Part shown: positions 1 through 8,167 of the stretch, one piece after another
Layout of the letters: every line of letters begins with the position of its first letter
Numbering within the stretch: the stretch's first letter is position 1
DNA from: Planctomycetota bacterium
Lineage (GTDB): Bacteria > Planctomycetota > UBA1135 > GCA-002748355
Reading direction: 5' to 3'
Assembly (NCBI GenBank): GCA_020426005.1
Contig: JAGQQW010000034.1
Span: 1 to 32,439 of the forward strand
Length of the DNA: 32,439 bases
The notes under the pieces: model-generated
The model's database searches: none
The model's input: the letters and a program-made list of their open reading frames with translations, nothing else
Told to the model about the DNA's origin: nothing
Program-made: the position numbers and the translations under genes

Positions 1-1
1 C

Positions 2-2281
2 GATGCGTTCAACGTCGAGAAGGACTTCCTGATCGGGAACACGACGACGCTCACCAAGCGCGAAGTCGTCACGACGGCCAACTGCAACCAGTGCCACGAG
101 TCGCTCCGCGCGCACGGCACGATTCGCCGCAACGTCGAGCACTGCTTGATGTGTCACACGTCAGGTGCCGAAGACCAGAACGACCCGACGCGGCAAGGCG
201 GGACGCCCGGCGTCTCGATCGACTTCCGCGTGATGATCCACAAGATCCACAACGCCCAGCACTTGCCGTCGGTCCTCGGCGTCACGACCAACGCGGATGG
301 CACCCGCAAGTATGACTCGACTCCGGCCCCGTACCTGATCGGCCGCAGCACCGACTTCTCCGATATCGGGTTCCCGATCTGGCCGAACTTGACGAACCCG
401 ATGCCGCGTGACGAGGGCTACAGCGCGCTCACGTCGACCGAGCGAGGGCTCGAGGATCAGATGCGCTCGGGGGTCACGAGCTGTGACAAGTGCCACGGCG
501 ACCCCGACGGCGATGGCCCGCTCCCGGCTCCGGCCCAGGGCAACCTCGCCTACACCAATCCGATCCGGTCCGCTTGCAGCTCTTGCCACGACGACTGGGA
601 TCCGGCGAAGCCCTACAAGAGCAACTTGCTGATCATGCCGGCGCAACCGGACAACACGGTCTGCGTCCAGTGCCACACCGAAACGGGTTCAGGCCTCGCG
701 GTCCGCGACGCACACATGCACCCGCTGCTCAATTCGACCACGAACGCCGGTCTCGTCTTCAACGTGACGCAGGTCACCGAATCGGGCACGAACAACAGCA
801 ACGGCAAGCTCGATCCGGGTGAGAAGATCAAGGTCGACTTCACACTCAAGGACTGGCAAGGACTCGACGTCAACGTGAGCGAACTGGCTCGCATGGAAGC
901 GGTCGTCTCCGGCCCGACCTCCAACTCCAACGTTCTGCTCGAAGCGAGCTTCCCGACCGCCGCGATCAGCGGCGCCTCGATCAGCACGCACCTGCCATCG
1001 AAGCAGTTCGTCGAGTTCGTCGGCGACGCGACCTCGAGCCCGGACACATTCACGACGAGCATGGCTCCGCACTGGAACGTCACGGCCGCCACGACCACGG
1101 TCTGGCACGTCGACAGCAAGGCCACGGGCAGCACCCTGAGCGCAGCCGCGAACGCGATGCAGAATTACGTCGATGTCGTCGACGGTACCAAGTTCACGCG
1201 CGGGGACTATGTCGTCATCGCGGACGGTCTCGCGGGTGAAGAATACCTGCGCGTCCAGTTCGTTCAGACCAACCGCCTGTGGTTCTCGTCGACCCACAGC
1301 TCGTACGACCAGCCCGCGCTGCGCGCCGCACACGCCAACGGCACCGCGATCGAACCGGTCACGCTCGTCGAGAAGACCCTGACGACCGACTACACGCTCA
1401 ACGCAACGACCGGCGCGATCACCGAGGTCGCCAACTTCCCGGACGGCAAGGGCGTCCTCGTGTCCTACACGACCGACTTCGTCGTGCCGGCCACGTACCC
1501 GACCGCTCTCAACGGTTCGCCGAGCTATGACTCGACCTACGGCAAGTGGGCCGGCATGAGCCTCGTCGACGGGACCTACACGGTGTCGCTCTGGGGTGAA
1601 CGAACCTTCACGGTCAGCGCCGTCGGCGAAACGACGAGCTACAACTCGGTTTCCCCCGCGGGCCAGAAGGACTTCCTGGTCGGCTCCGCGACGACGATCA
1701 CGCCACGCGCGGCGATCTCCTCGGCGGACAACTGCAACGCGTGCCACAACGACATCTGGTTCCACGGCTCGCACCGCCGCGGCTTCGATACCTGCCTCGC
1801 TTGCCACGGCACGGCCGGCGCGGAAGACCGTCCTCAGTACGTCGCGGCCAACGCGCCAGCGACGAACGACACGACGATCGACTTCCGCCAGATGCTGCAC
1901 AAGATCCACATGGGCAGCGACCTGACCAACGCGTCGACCTACACGGTCGTCGGCTTTGGCTCGGGCTACCCCAACAACTACTCGGCGCACACCTACGACA
2001 AGGTCGGCTTCCCGGTCATGCCGGGTGGCACGAAGCAGTGCGCGAAGTGCCACGGCGACGGCAACACGGTCTGGACCAACCCGCCGAGCCGCAACCACCC
2101 GTCGCAGCCGAAGGACACGCGTTCTTGGCTCGTCGCGTGCAGCAGCTGCCACGACTCCGACGCGGCGAAGGCGCACATGGACGCGCAAACGTCTCCGATT
2201 GGCAGTGGCACCGAGTCCTGCGCCGTCTGCCACGGCGTTGGCAAGGAATGGAGCGTCACCGAGCGCCACAAGGCGCAGTGA
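2..2281 (+). CDS. OmcA/MtrC-type decaheme c-type cytochrome (5' truncated by window edge)
   Basis: The frame is open from base 2, so the start lies upstream of the window; 759 residues are visible. There are ten CXXCH haem sites, in two matching pentahaem modules. Module 1 has its first Cys at visible residues 28, 48, 161, 192 and 221; module 2 at 578, 598, 680, 713 and 740. Each module opens with KDFL(I/V)G, has two close haem sites, then an IDFR-x-M-(I/L)-HKIH segment, so it looks like an internal duplication. About 330 residues of beta-rich sequence lie between them. Ten haems in two pentahaem groups separated by beta domains is the architecture of outer-surface MtrC/OmcA cytochromes, which pass electrons to extracellular acceptors. 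The missing N-terminus should carry the export or lipoprotein signal. No MtrA/MtrB partner is visible. Family call is strong; role is inferred. Confidence 0.9.
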   Translation, partial: DAFNVEKDFLIGNTTTLTKREVVTTANCNQCHESLRAHGTIRRNVEHCLMCHTSGAEDQNDPTRQGGTPGVSIDFRVMIHKIHNAQHLPSVLGVTTNADGTRKYDSTPAPYLIGRSTDFSDIGFPIWPNLTNPMPRDEGYSALTSTERGLEDQMRSGVTSCDKCHGDPDGDGPLPAPAQGNLAYTNPIRSACSSCHDDWDPAKPYKSNLLIMPAQPDNTVCVQCHTETGSGLAVRDAHMHPLLNSTTNAGLVFNVTQVTESGTNNSNGKLDPGEKIKVDFTLKDWQGLDVNVSELARMEAVVSGPTSNSNVLLEASFPTAAISGASISTHLPSKQFVEFVGDATSSPDTFTTSMAPHWNVTAATTTVWHVDSKATGSTLSAAANAMQNYVDVVDGTKFTRGDYVVIADGLAGEEYLRVQFVQTNRLWFSSTHSSYDQPALRAAHANGTAIEPVTLVEKTLTTDYTLNATTGAITEVANFPDGKGVLVSYTTDFVVPATYPTALNGSPSYDSTYGKWAGMSLVDGTYTVSLWGERTFTVSAVGETTSYNSVSPAGQKDFLVGSATTITPRAAISSADNCNACHNDIWFHGSHRRGFDTCLACHGTAGAEDRPQYVAANAPATNDTTIDFRQMLHKIHMGSDLTNASTYTVVGFGSGYPNNYSAHTYDKVGFPVMPGGTKQCAKCHGDGNTVWTNPPSRNHPSQPKDTRSWLVACSSCHDSDAAKAHMDAQTSPIGSGTESCAVCHGVGKEWSVTERHKAQ

Positions 2282-2299
2282 TCTCCTGATGCTCGACGC

Positions 2300-3139
2300 A
2301 TGAGGGCCGCGCTCTTCTCGCTGATCGTGCTCGCCTGCCTGGTTGGCTGGGCGACCCTCGGCGGGGGGAGCGCGGCCCCGACGTTACTGCCCGGCTCGAT
2401 CGAGGAGACGGAGGCAGGTCTCGAAGCGGAGTATGCCGAGATCTTCGGGGAGGAGCCCGAACCGCTTCCTCTCCAGCGCGACCTGCGCGAACGCACGGTG
2501 AGCCGGGCGCTGCGCCCCGAAGCCTTCGAGAACGACGCGCCGAAGGCCGTGCACCCGGATTCGGAGCGCGCCTACTACGCAGCGTTCGCCGAAGTCCTGC
2601 AACGTGACGAAGCGGAGTTCCGGCGCATCGCGGAGCAGACACTGTCCGAGTCGACGAGCGTTGCCCAGCGCGTGGCGGCAATTCGCGTTTGGCATGACGC
2701 GCCTGTCGAGCCTCGCTATCGACTCGTCGAGACCGCACTCTCGATGCCCGAACTCGACGAACGCGTGCGGGACTTCGCGCTGCGCTTCGCGAGCGAACGC
2801 GCGCGGCGCGGCCCCGACGCGCGCGCAGCGCTCGCGCACTTCTTGGACCGAGCCCTCGCTCGCGGTTCGCAGATCGAAGCACGCTACCGCGCCGAGGCGT
2901 CGTTCGCGCTCCTGCGTTGGGGCGACGCCGCCGAGATTCGCGGCCGCGATATCTATCTCTTCGCCGAGAACGATCCCGGCGTCGTCGCGCGAGCCGCGAC
3001 GGCACTCGCGGCGAGCGACGTCCCCGATGCACGCTTCGTGCTCGACCGCCTCGAACGAACCCATCCGACTCGCCAAGTCCGCGAAGCGGTAGCGCGAGCG
3101 CGTCGCGACGCGGCGAACCAGGAAAGCGAAGATCGCTGA
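2300..3139 (+). CDS. Exported protein with HEAT-like helical repeats, function unknown
   Basis: This 279-residue protein starts at ATG 2300, 18 nt after the cytochrome stop, so the two are probably cotranscribed. Residues 1-25 form a hydrophobic signal or anchor segment. An acidic linker follows, and then a series of amphipathic alpha-helical units rich in Ala, Arg and Glu (roughly residues 90-275) that resembles HEAT/TPR-like solenoids. No catalytic motif is visible. Such solenoids usually mediate protein-protein contacts, so an accessory role for the multihaem cytochrome is possible, based only on position. No convincing Shine-Dalgarno site precedes the ATG, which fits translational coupling to the upstream gene. 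Confidence 0.7.
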   Translation: MRAALFSLIVLACLVGWATLGGGSAAPTLLPGSIEETEAGLEAEYAEIFGEEPEPLPLQRDLRERTVSRALRPEAFENDAPKAVHPDSERAYYAAFAEVLQRDEAEFRRIAEQTLSESTSVAQRVAAIRVWHDAPVEPRYRLVETALSMPELDERVRDFALRFASERARRGPDARAALAHFLDRALARGSQIEARYRAEASFALLRWGDAAEIRGRDIYLFAENDPGVVARAATALAASDVPDARFVLDRLERTHPTRQVREAVARARRDAANQESEDR

Positions 3140-3204
3140 TTGGTGATCGCGGCGACGCGACTGTCCGCTGGCAACCCGCGCCTCGGAACTGTCTACTTCG
3201 CGTC

Positions 3205-4068
3205 GTGACGAAAGGGCTCAGCATCGACCCGAGTGAACTCGCGGCGCGGCACTACGAGAACTTCCCGGTCGGGAGCTTCCTACTGCCGCGCAAGAAGCGC
3301 GTCCACGTCCACCGGCTCTACGCGTTCGCGCGCGTTGCGGACGACATCGTCGACGAGATGCACGATCGGACAGGATTGCTCGCATGGCGGGATGCCACAC
3401 GACTCGCCCTCGAAGGTGTCCAGCCGCCCCGCGTCCCGCAGCTTCTCGTCGATCTCGCGGCGACCGTCCGATCGGAGAAGCTCGATGCCAAGTTGCTGTT
3501 TCGCCTACTCGATGCGTTCGAACGCGACCTCGATCAGGACAGGTATCGCGACCGCGAGGACGTCGCTTCGTACTGCCGTGACAGTGCCGACCCGGTCGGA
3601 CGCCTCATGCTGCAGCTCTTCGAACGCGAGACGCCGGAGAACGTCGCGCTCTCCGACGCGATCTGCACGGGGCTCCAGATCCTCAACCACGCCCAGGACG
3701 TGAAGAAGGACTGGACCGAACGCCAACGCATCTACCTTCCCGAACGCTCGCTCGACGCACACGGTGTATCGCTCGAACACTTCGATCGCGAAGACATCTC
3801 GGATGGCCTGCGCGCGTGCGTGCGGGAGTTCGCGGATTGGGCACGCGAAAACTTCGCACAGGGCTGGCCCCTCCCACGCCGCATCGGTGGTCGCTTCGGC
3901 CTCGAGCTCGCGTCGATCCTCGCGGCGGCCACGCTCGTGCTCGAACGACTCGATGCGTGCGCGTACGACGTGTTCCGCGTGAGGCCGAAGATCCACAAGA
4001 CGGATCTGCCGCGCATCCTGCTGCGCGCGATGCGGCGCAAGCCGCCAAAGGTCCTAGGCGGTCGCTGA
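3205..4068 (+). CDS. hpnC: Squalene synthase family protein HpnC
   Basis: This 287-residue trans-isoprenyl diphosphate synthase-fold protein has the usual length of HpnC. HpnC, with HpnD and HpnE, makes squalene from two farnesyl diphosphates: HpnC converts presqualene diphosphate to hydroxysqualene. Both Asp-rich metal/diphosphate motifs are present: DDIVDE at residues 46-51, and DVKKD at 165-169 within a LNHAQD context, followed by RIYLP. The frame is open further upstream, but GTG 3205 leads straight into the family's typical N-terminus (ELAARHYENFPVGSFLLP); the upstream translation overlaps the 2300-3139 gene and looks like read-through of another frame. The 65-nt gap from the previous gene shows nothing distinctive. 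HpnC and HpnD are paralogues. I assign this one as HpnC from its N-terminal motif and because the other copy matches HpnD better. Confidence 0.88.
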   Translation: MTKGLSIDPSELAARHYENFPVGSFLLPRKKRVHVHRLYAFARVADDIVDEMHDRTGLLAWRDATRLALEGVQPPRVPQLLVDLAATVRSEKLDAKLLFRLLDAFERDLDQDRYRDREDVASYCRDSADPVGRLMLQLFERETPENVALSDAICTGLQILNHAQDVKKDWTERQRIYLPERSLDAHGVSLEHFDREDISDGLRACVREFADWARENFAQGWPLPRRIGGRFGLELASILAAATLVLERLDACAYDVFRVRPKIHKTDLPRILLRAMRRKPPKVLGGR

Positions 4069-4077
4069 TCGACTCGG

Positions 4078-5397
4078 CTATTCCTTCTGCTGGTCCGGCG
4101 TCTTTTGCCGGTCCTGCGCGTCGTCCCCGCGCTCGCCTATGCACCAGAGCCCCTCATGCGTGCGGAGGAACAGCTCGCCATCCGATACGGCCGGCGTCGA
4201 GTTCGTCTTCTCGCCCAGTGCGTTCTCGGCGATCTTCGCGAAGCGCTCCGCGTCGGGGCGGAACACGAACGTCACTCCGAGTTGGTTCATCAGATACATG
4301 CGACCTTCGGCGACGACGATCGAGCCCCACATCTGGCCCTTGCCCGGCCGCTCGCGCCACAAGAGTTCGCCGGTCGTGGCGTCGTAGCAGACGAGTTCGC
4401 GCATGAACGGCTGATAGATCTTGCCGTCGATGCAGACACCGGTTCCCACGCTGCTCGCGACATCGGGATGGAACCACGCGCGTCGATCGGTTTCGCCCTC
4501 GTCGAGGTCACCGATGCGCAGGCCGAGCGACGGCCCTTCGTAGCCTCCTTGCAGGAAGGCGAGGTCACCCGCGATCACGGGAGTCGAGTAGGCCAGGTCG
4601 CCGCGCTTGTTGCTGACACCCTCTGCCGTCCAGCGGATCGCACCATCGGCATATGCGAGCGACACGACGCGCGTCGGGTGCACCTGCAAGATCGACTTCG
4701 ACGAACCTTTGCCGAGCAGGACCGGCATCGCCCACGAACCCGTCATGCGCGGCTCCATCCCGTCGTCGCCATAGTCGGCGAGCTTCTCGTCCTGCCGCCA
4801 GATCGTCGAACCGTCCTTCGCGTCGAGCAGCGCGACGAACGGCTGCTTTCCCGGCCCACTGTGAAGGAGCACGCGCCCCTCGTGCAAGATCGGCGACGTG
4901 CCGTAGCCCCAACGGTGCCGAAACTCGCCGAAGTCGCGCTTCCAGAGCAACTCCCCTTCGAAGTCGTAACACCAGAGCCCGGCCGAGCCATGCCACACGA
5001 CGACGCGTTCGCCGTCGGCAGCCGGTGTCGATCCGCAGTACGGATTGGTCGGGTGCGTCGGCATCTTCTTGTCGAACAGGGCGGTGCGCACCCAGAGCCG
5101 TTTGCCATCGACACGATCGAAACAATACAGCGCCCGGCGCTTGCCCTCTTCGTCCTCGGGCATCGTCAGGAACACGCGCCCGTTGGACACGATCGGGCTT
5201 CCGTTGGCGGCGTGCTCGAGTTGGGTGCGCCAACGCACGTTCTTCTTCGTCGCTCCGTCCCACTCGACGGGCACGTGCTTCGCGGGTGTCGCCCCATCGC
5301 CGCTCGGCCCATGGAAGTTCGGCCAATCTTGAGCGTACGTCGGCGCCGCGAAGAGCGCGGACATGCCCACCAGACCTGAAGCGAATCGATGGCGCAT
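4078..5397 (-). CDS. Exported PQQ-like beta-propeller repeat protein
   Basis: This 439-residue protein starts at ATG 5397. Residues 1-22 are a clear signal peptide ending TYA, followed by a DWPNFHGP segment that begins many planctomycete PQQ-like propellers. The body is a chain of blades with the recurring pattern of small hydrophobic strand, G-x-(L/I)-W and then the next strand (for example GKRLW, GELLWKRDF, GSTIW, GELLWRER). This is the BamB/PQQ-dehydrogenase-like eight-bladed fold. No dehydrogenase catalytic site is evident, so a binding or scaffold role in the periplasm is more likely than an enzyme. The ATG overlaps the stop of the upstream membrane-protein gene by one base (TGATG), so the two are translationally coupled. 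It converges with hpnC, with nine bases between the stops. Confidence 0.82.
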   Translation of the reverse strand: MRHRFASGLVGMSALFAAPTYAQDWPNFHGPSGDGATPAKHVPVEWDGATKKNVRWRTQLEHAANGSPIVSNGRVFLTMPEDEEGKRRALYCFDRVDGKRLWVRTALFDKKMPTHPTNPYCGSTPAADGERVVVWHGSAGLWCYDFEGELLWKRDFGEFRHRWGYGTSPILHEGRVLLHSGPGKQPFVALLDAKDGSTIWRQDEKLADYGDDGMEPRMTGSWAMPVLLGKGSSKSILQVHPTRVVSLAYADGAIRWTAEGVSNKRGDLAYSTPVIAGDLAFLQGGYEGPSLGLRIGDLDEGETDRRAWFHPDVASSVGTGVCIDGKIYQPFMRELVCYDATTGELLWRERPGKGQMWGSIVVAEGRMYLMNQLGVTFVFRPDAERFAKIAENALGEKTNSTPAVSDGELFLRTHEGLWCIGERGDDAQDRQKTPDQQKE

Positions 5398-5987
5398 CAC
5401 GCGGCACTCACCGCTTCGAAGCGCACGTTGTGCGCGATGCGCTCGATCTCGTCGACCATGCAGCGACGCGAGTGCAACGCGAGACCGCCGATCAAGAACG
5501 GAGGCCACAAGACGTGGATCGCTTGCATCATCTGGAACACCATCCCGGGCATCGCGGAAGGGAGTGCGTAGGTGCGCAGGATGAAGTAGAGCGCGACGAT
5601 CACGACGAAGCCGAAAACGATGAGGAATCGACCGGTCATGCGGAACGCGTGCGCGCCTTCCTCGAAGCTCCATTGCAATCGCGTCGGGCTGGCCTCGAGT
5701 CGCGCCTCGCCGTGGTGGATGAAGCCGCTACTACTGTGCCAGCGAACACGGCTCGGCTCGACGACATCCAACGCGATCCCGCGGACCATCTGGGACCGGA
5801 TCTCGCTGAGCCGACTCGCGAAGATCTTCAAAAACGGTCGAGAAACGCCATCGAGTGGCACTTCGCGTGTGACACTGGCAGCGAGCGCGCTCTCGGCACG
5901 GAGCAAGAACACGGCGCCCGCTCCCCAGATCACGAGCGCACTGACGAAGATGACGTGAAGCCAGAAGCTCGCGGTTTCTTGGGTCAT
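5397..5987 (-). CDS. Membrane protein of unknown function, coupled to the PQQ-like propeller gene
   Basis: This 196-residue protein starts at ATG 5987. It has a hydrophobic helix at about residues 7-30, a soluble basic/acidic stretch of about 85 residues, a second strong helix at about 117-140, and a third hydrophobic stretch (about 145-172, with PPFLIGGLAL). I do not recognise a named family. Three hydrophobic spans with a soluble domain after the first suggest a small inner-membrane protein. Its stop overlaps the start of the exported propeller protein (TGATG), so the two probably work together, for example as a membrane anchor for a periplasmic propeller. That role is inferred only from the gene overlap. 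Confidence 0.7.
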   Translation of the reverse strand: MTQETASFWLHVIFVSALVIWGAGAVFLLRAESALAASVTREVPLDGVSRPFLKIFASRLSEIRSQMVRGIALDVVEPSRVRWHSSSGFIHHGEARLEASPTRLQWSFEEGAHAFRMTGRFLIVFGFVVIVALYFILRTYALPSAMPGMVFQMMQAIHVLWPPFLIGGLALHSRRCMVDEIERIAHNVRFEAVSAA

Positions 5988-6037
5988 GTTCGATCTCGGG
6001 GTGCGATTGACGGTCTCTTCGGTTCACACCGTCGTCG

Positions 6038-6043
6038 ATCATA
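6038..6043 (-). promoter_or_regulatory. Possible -10 element of the minus-strand 5987-4078 operon
   Basis: On the minus strand TATGAT, preceded by GGC, lies 50 nt upstream of ATG 5987, in the 128-nt gap between divergent genes. It matches five of six bases of the sigma-70 -10 consensus. I see no good -35 box at standard spacing. Similar GCTATnAT/TGCTGTTA elements precede other genes in this window. Confidence 0.35.
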
Positions 6044-6115
6044 GCCGGCTCCCCCGCGTGCCGCGTTGGACCCTCCGGGCTTGTTTCCCGAGACCTGGTG
6101 CTGCGTGATGGCTCG

Positions 6116-6724
6116 ATGGGAATCATCACCATCGTCCGAGCGATCACGGAAGCCGAACTCGAGGCGTTGCACGCGGATCCAGATTCGATCCACGAGTTTC
6201 TCGAAGGCGACGACTGGGTCCGCGAGGTGGTCACGCCCAAACGGCCTTGGTGGCAGTTCTGGCGCAAACCGCAGACGTTGCCGTTCACGATTTCGGCACG
6301 CTTCGAATCGCCACGCGACGAAGACGTCGTCGATCTCGACAAGGCATGGCACGGCTTGCATTGGCTCTTGACCGGCAGCTCCGAACCGCTCGGCGACCTG
6401 CGCTCCGTGCTCGCCGACGAGGCCGGTGACGTGTGCCGTCTCGTCGGTGGCCATGCTCACGAGGTCGGCTACGGCCCCGCACGCACGCTCGACGTCACCG
6501 CGACCCGCGAGTTCGCGAAGATCTTGCACGCGCTCGACCACGCGACGTGTAGGCAGCGGTACGACCCCGAGCGCATGGAAGCCGATGAGGTCTACCCCGA
6601 GGGGATCTGGCGCGCCGAAGGCGAAGGAGCTCTCGAGTTCGTCCTCGACGCGCGCGATCGCTTGGACGCGTTGCTCCAGCGCGCGAGCGCCTCGGGTCGC
6701 TGCCTCGTAATCTGGGCCACTTGA
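6116..6724 (+). CDS. DUF1877 (YfbM-like) family protein
   Basis: This 202-residue soluble protein has no signal peptide. I place the start at ATG 6116 because DUF1877/YfbM proteins begin with a short MG-hydrophobic segment, as here (MGIITIVRAIT); GTG 6098 would only add six unrelated residues. Other family-like features are an EFL segment near residue 30, a DLDKAWHGLHWLLTG block near residue 75, and a later GYGPARTLD block. DUF1877 proteins are cytoplasmic and of unknown biochemical role. The gene sits alone on the plus strand, divergent from the membrane-protein/propeller operon and 39 nt before the MNT gene. Family assignment is confident; no function can be inferred. Confidence 0.8.
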   Translation: MGIITIVRAITEAELEALHADPDSIHEFLEGDDWVREVVTPKRPWWQFWRKPQTLPFTISARFESPRDEDVVDLDKAWHGLHWLLTGSSEPLGDLRSVLADEAGDVCRLVGGHAHEVGYGPARTLDVTATREFAKILHALDHATCRQRYDPERMEADEVYPEGIWRAEGEGALEFVLDARDRLDALLQRASASGRCLVIWAT

Positions 6725-6763
6725 TCGAGCGGCTCCGACGCGCGTTGCTGTTACGATTCCATC

Positions 6764-7171
6764 ATGGATTCCTCCGCCGTCATCGCCTGCTTGCAGCGCT
6801 ATTTCGAGACGCGAAGCGACGTTGTCGCCGTGTATCTCTTCGGAAGCGTTGCGCGCGGTGTCGACACACCCAAGAGCGACGTCGACGTCGGGATCTTCTT
6901 CGGCTCGTTCGCGCGCGACGAGCTGCAGCGGCTCGGAGACCTCGAGGACATCCGAGCAGATCTGGAGACCATGCTTGCGCGCACAGTCGACGTGATCGCT
7001 GTCGACCGCGCGTCGCCGGACTTCCTGCATCGCATGCTGCGCGACGGCATCGTCATCGCCGATCACGACCACCAGGCGCGACTCGAGTTCGAGGTCAAAG
7101 CACGCAACGAATACTTCGACCTCCTCCCGATCCTCGAACGCTACAGAGCCTCGGTGCTCGAGAGGCTCTGA
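6764..7171 (+). CDS. MNT-type (MntA-like) nucleotidyltransferase, orphan
   Basis: This 135-residue protein is about the length of minimal nucleotidyltransferases. It has the polymerase-beta-like signature GSVARG at residues 27-32, then SDVDV at 38-42 supplying metal-binding Asp39 and Asp41, and a third Asp in the RTVDV strand (Asp76). MntA proteins usually act as antitoxins that adenylylate the partner HEPN toxin HepT, encoded next door. No HEPN/DUF86 ORF is visible in the flanking sequence: upstream is DUF1877, and downstream, after a 98-nt gap, is hpnD. It may be an orphan antitoxin, may act on an unlinked partner, or may have another nucleotidyl-transfer target. ATG 6764 gives the natural N-terminus. 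Confidence 0.83.
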   Translation: MDSSAVIACLQRYFETRSDVVAVYLFGSVARGVDTPKSDVDVGIFFGSFARDELQRLGDLEDIRADLETMLARTVDVIAVDRASPDFLHRMLRDGIVIADHDHQARLEFEVKARNEYFDLLPILERYRASVLERL

Positions 7172-7269
7172 TGGACGGCTCTCTGATCGGTGGGGCGGCG
7201 TTTTGGCCCTGCGAATCCGCCGATCTGCCGTAGCGCCTTGCGCGTGGCCCCCCTAAGCTCCTGTCCGCC

Positions 7270-8154
7270 ATGGCCTCGCCTCCCCTGGCCGCCGCGCGGA
7301 GCCCCGCCGAGATCGCCCGCGCGTCCGGTTCGAACTTTCTGACGAGCTTCCTGTTCCTGTCGCCGGGACGCCGTCGCGCATTGCTCGCGGTCTACGCGTT
7401 CTGCCGCGTCGTCGACGATGCGGTCGATGCGATCGACGAGGATGGCGCGGCGACCGACGAGCGGCGCGTTGAGGCGCGCCGCCAACTCGACTTCTGGCGC
7501 GAAGAACTCGACGCCGCCTTTGCGGGCAGGCCACAGACACCGACCGGGTTCGCACTCCATCGCGCGGCCGAGCGGTTCGACCTCGACCCTGCGCCACTGC
7601 ACGACGTGTGCAATGGCTGTGAGATGGATCTCGAAGCGCGGAGCTACGTGACGTTCGCTGCACTCGAGGTGTACATGCGGCGCGTCGCGTCGGCGGTCGG
7701 GATCGCATGCCTGCCGATCTTCGGTGCTGATCCCGAGCGTTCGCGTGCGTATGCCGACAAGCTCGGGATCGCGCTGCAGTACACGAACATCCTGCGCGAC
7801 GTCGCCGAGGACGGCGCCCGCGGCCGTCTCTATCTACCGCTCGATACTTTGGAAGCACACGGCGTCGATCGCTCGACACTCGTTCCCGCACCACCGCCGG
7901 CATCACTCACACCGGGTGGTCCGATCGCACGCATGCTCGTCGCCGAACATCAGCGAGCGAAGTCGTTGTATGCGGAAGCCGACGCGGTGCTGCCCGATGC
8001 CGATCGCAGCGCGTTGAGGCCCGCACGCATCATGGCGAACATCTACAGCGACCTGCAGGGGCGCGTCGAGAAGCTCGGCCCCGATGTCCTGACCGCACCG
8101 CGTTGCCGCGTGCCTCTCGTGCGCAAGCTCTACCTCGCCACGTTCGGTCTCTGA
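7270..8154 (+). CDS. hpnD: Presqualene diphosphate synthase HpnD
   Basis: This 294-residue protein, of normal family length, condenses two farnesyl diphosphates to presqualene diphosphate, the first step of the HpnC/D/E squalene route. Visible motifs are SGSNFLTSFLFL near the N-terminus, FCRVVDDAVDAID with the first Asp cluster at residues 49-53, and QYTNILRDVAED with Asp177 and Asp181 as the second cluster, followed by GRLYLP. Other hallmarks are the CNGCEMDLE segment and MRRVASAVG. The start at ATG 7270 gives the expected N-terminus; no strong ribosome-binding site precedes it. The gene lies 13 nt upstream of hpnE, so the two form an operon, while hpnC lies about 3.2 kb away. Confidence 0.93.
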   Translation: MASPPLAAARSPAEIARASGSNFLTSFLFLSPGRRRALLAVYAFCRVVDDAVDAIDEDGAATDERRVEARRQLDFWREELDAAFAGRPQTPTGFALHRAAERFDLDPAPLHDVCNGCEMDLEARSYVTFAALEVYMRRVASAVGIACLPIFGADPERSRAYADKLGIALQYTNILRDVAEDGARGRLYLPLDTLEAHGVDRSTLVPAPPPASLTPGGPIARMLVAEHQRAKSLYAEADAVLPDADRSALRPARIMANIYSDLQGRVEKLGPDVLTAPRCRVPLVRKLYLATFGL

Positions 8155-8167
8155 GTCGTTTCGCACG

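Noticed and set aside
689-2269. Long minus-strand frame (526 codons) opposite the cytochrome
   Set aside because: It is antisense to a gene with ten CXXCH motifs; its product is Arg/Ala/Val-rich with no domain pattern, as expected in GC-rich DNA.
4105-5379. Plus-strand frame (424 codons) opposite the PQQ-like propeller
   Set aside because: The minus-strand gene has a signal peptide and repeated propeller motifs; this frame has Arg/His/Ala-rich shadow composition.
7171-7233. Twenty-codon frame overlapping the MNT stop (TGATG)
   Set aside because: Too short, no ribosome-binding site of its own and no recognisable peptide; probably incidental overlap.
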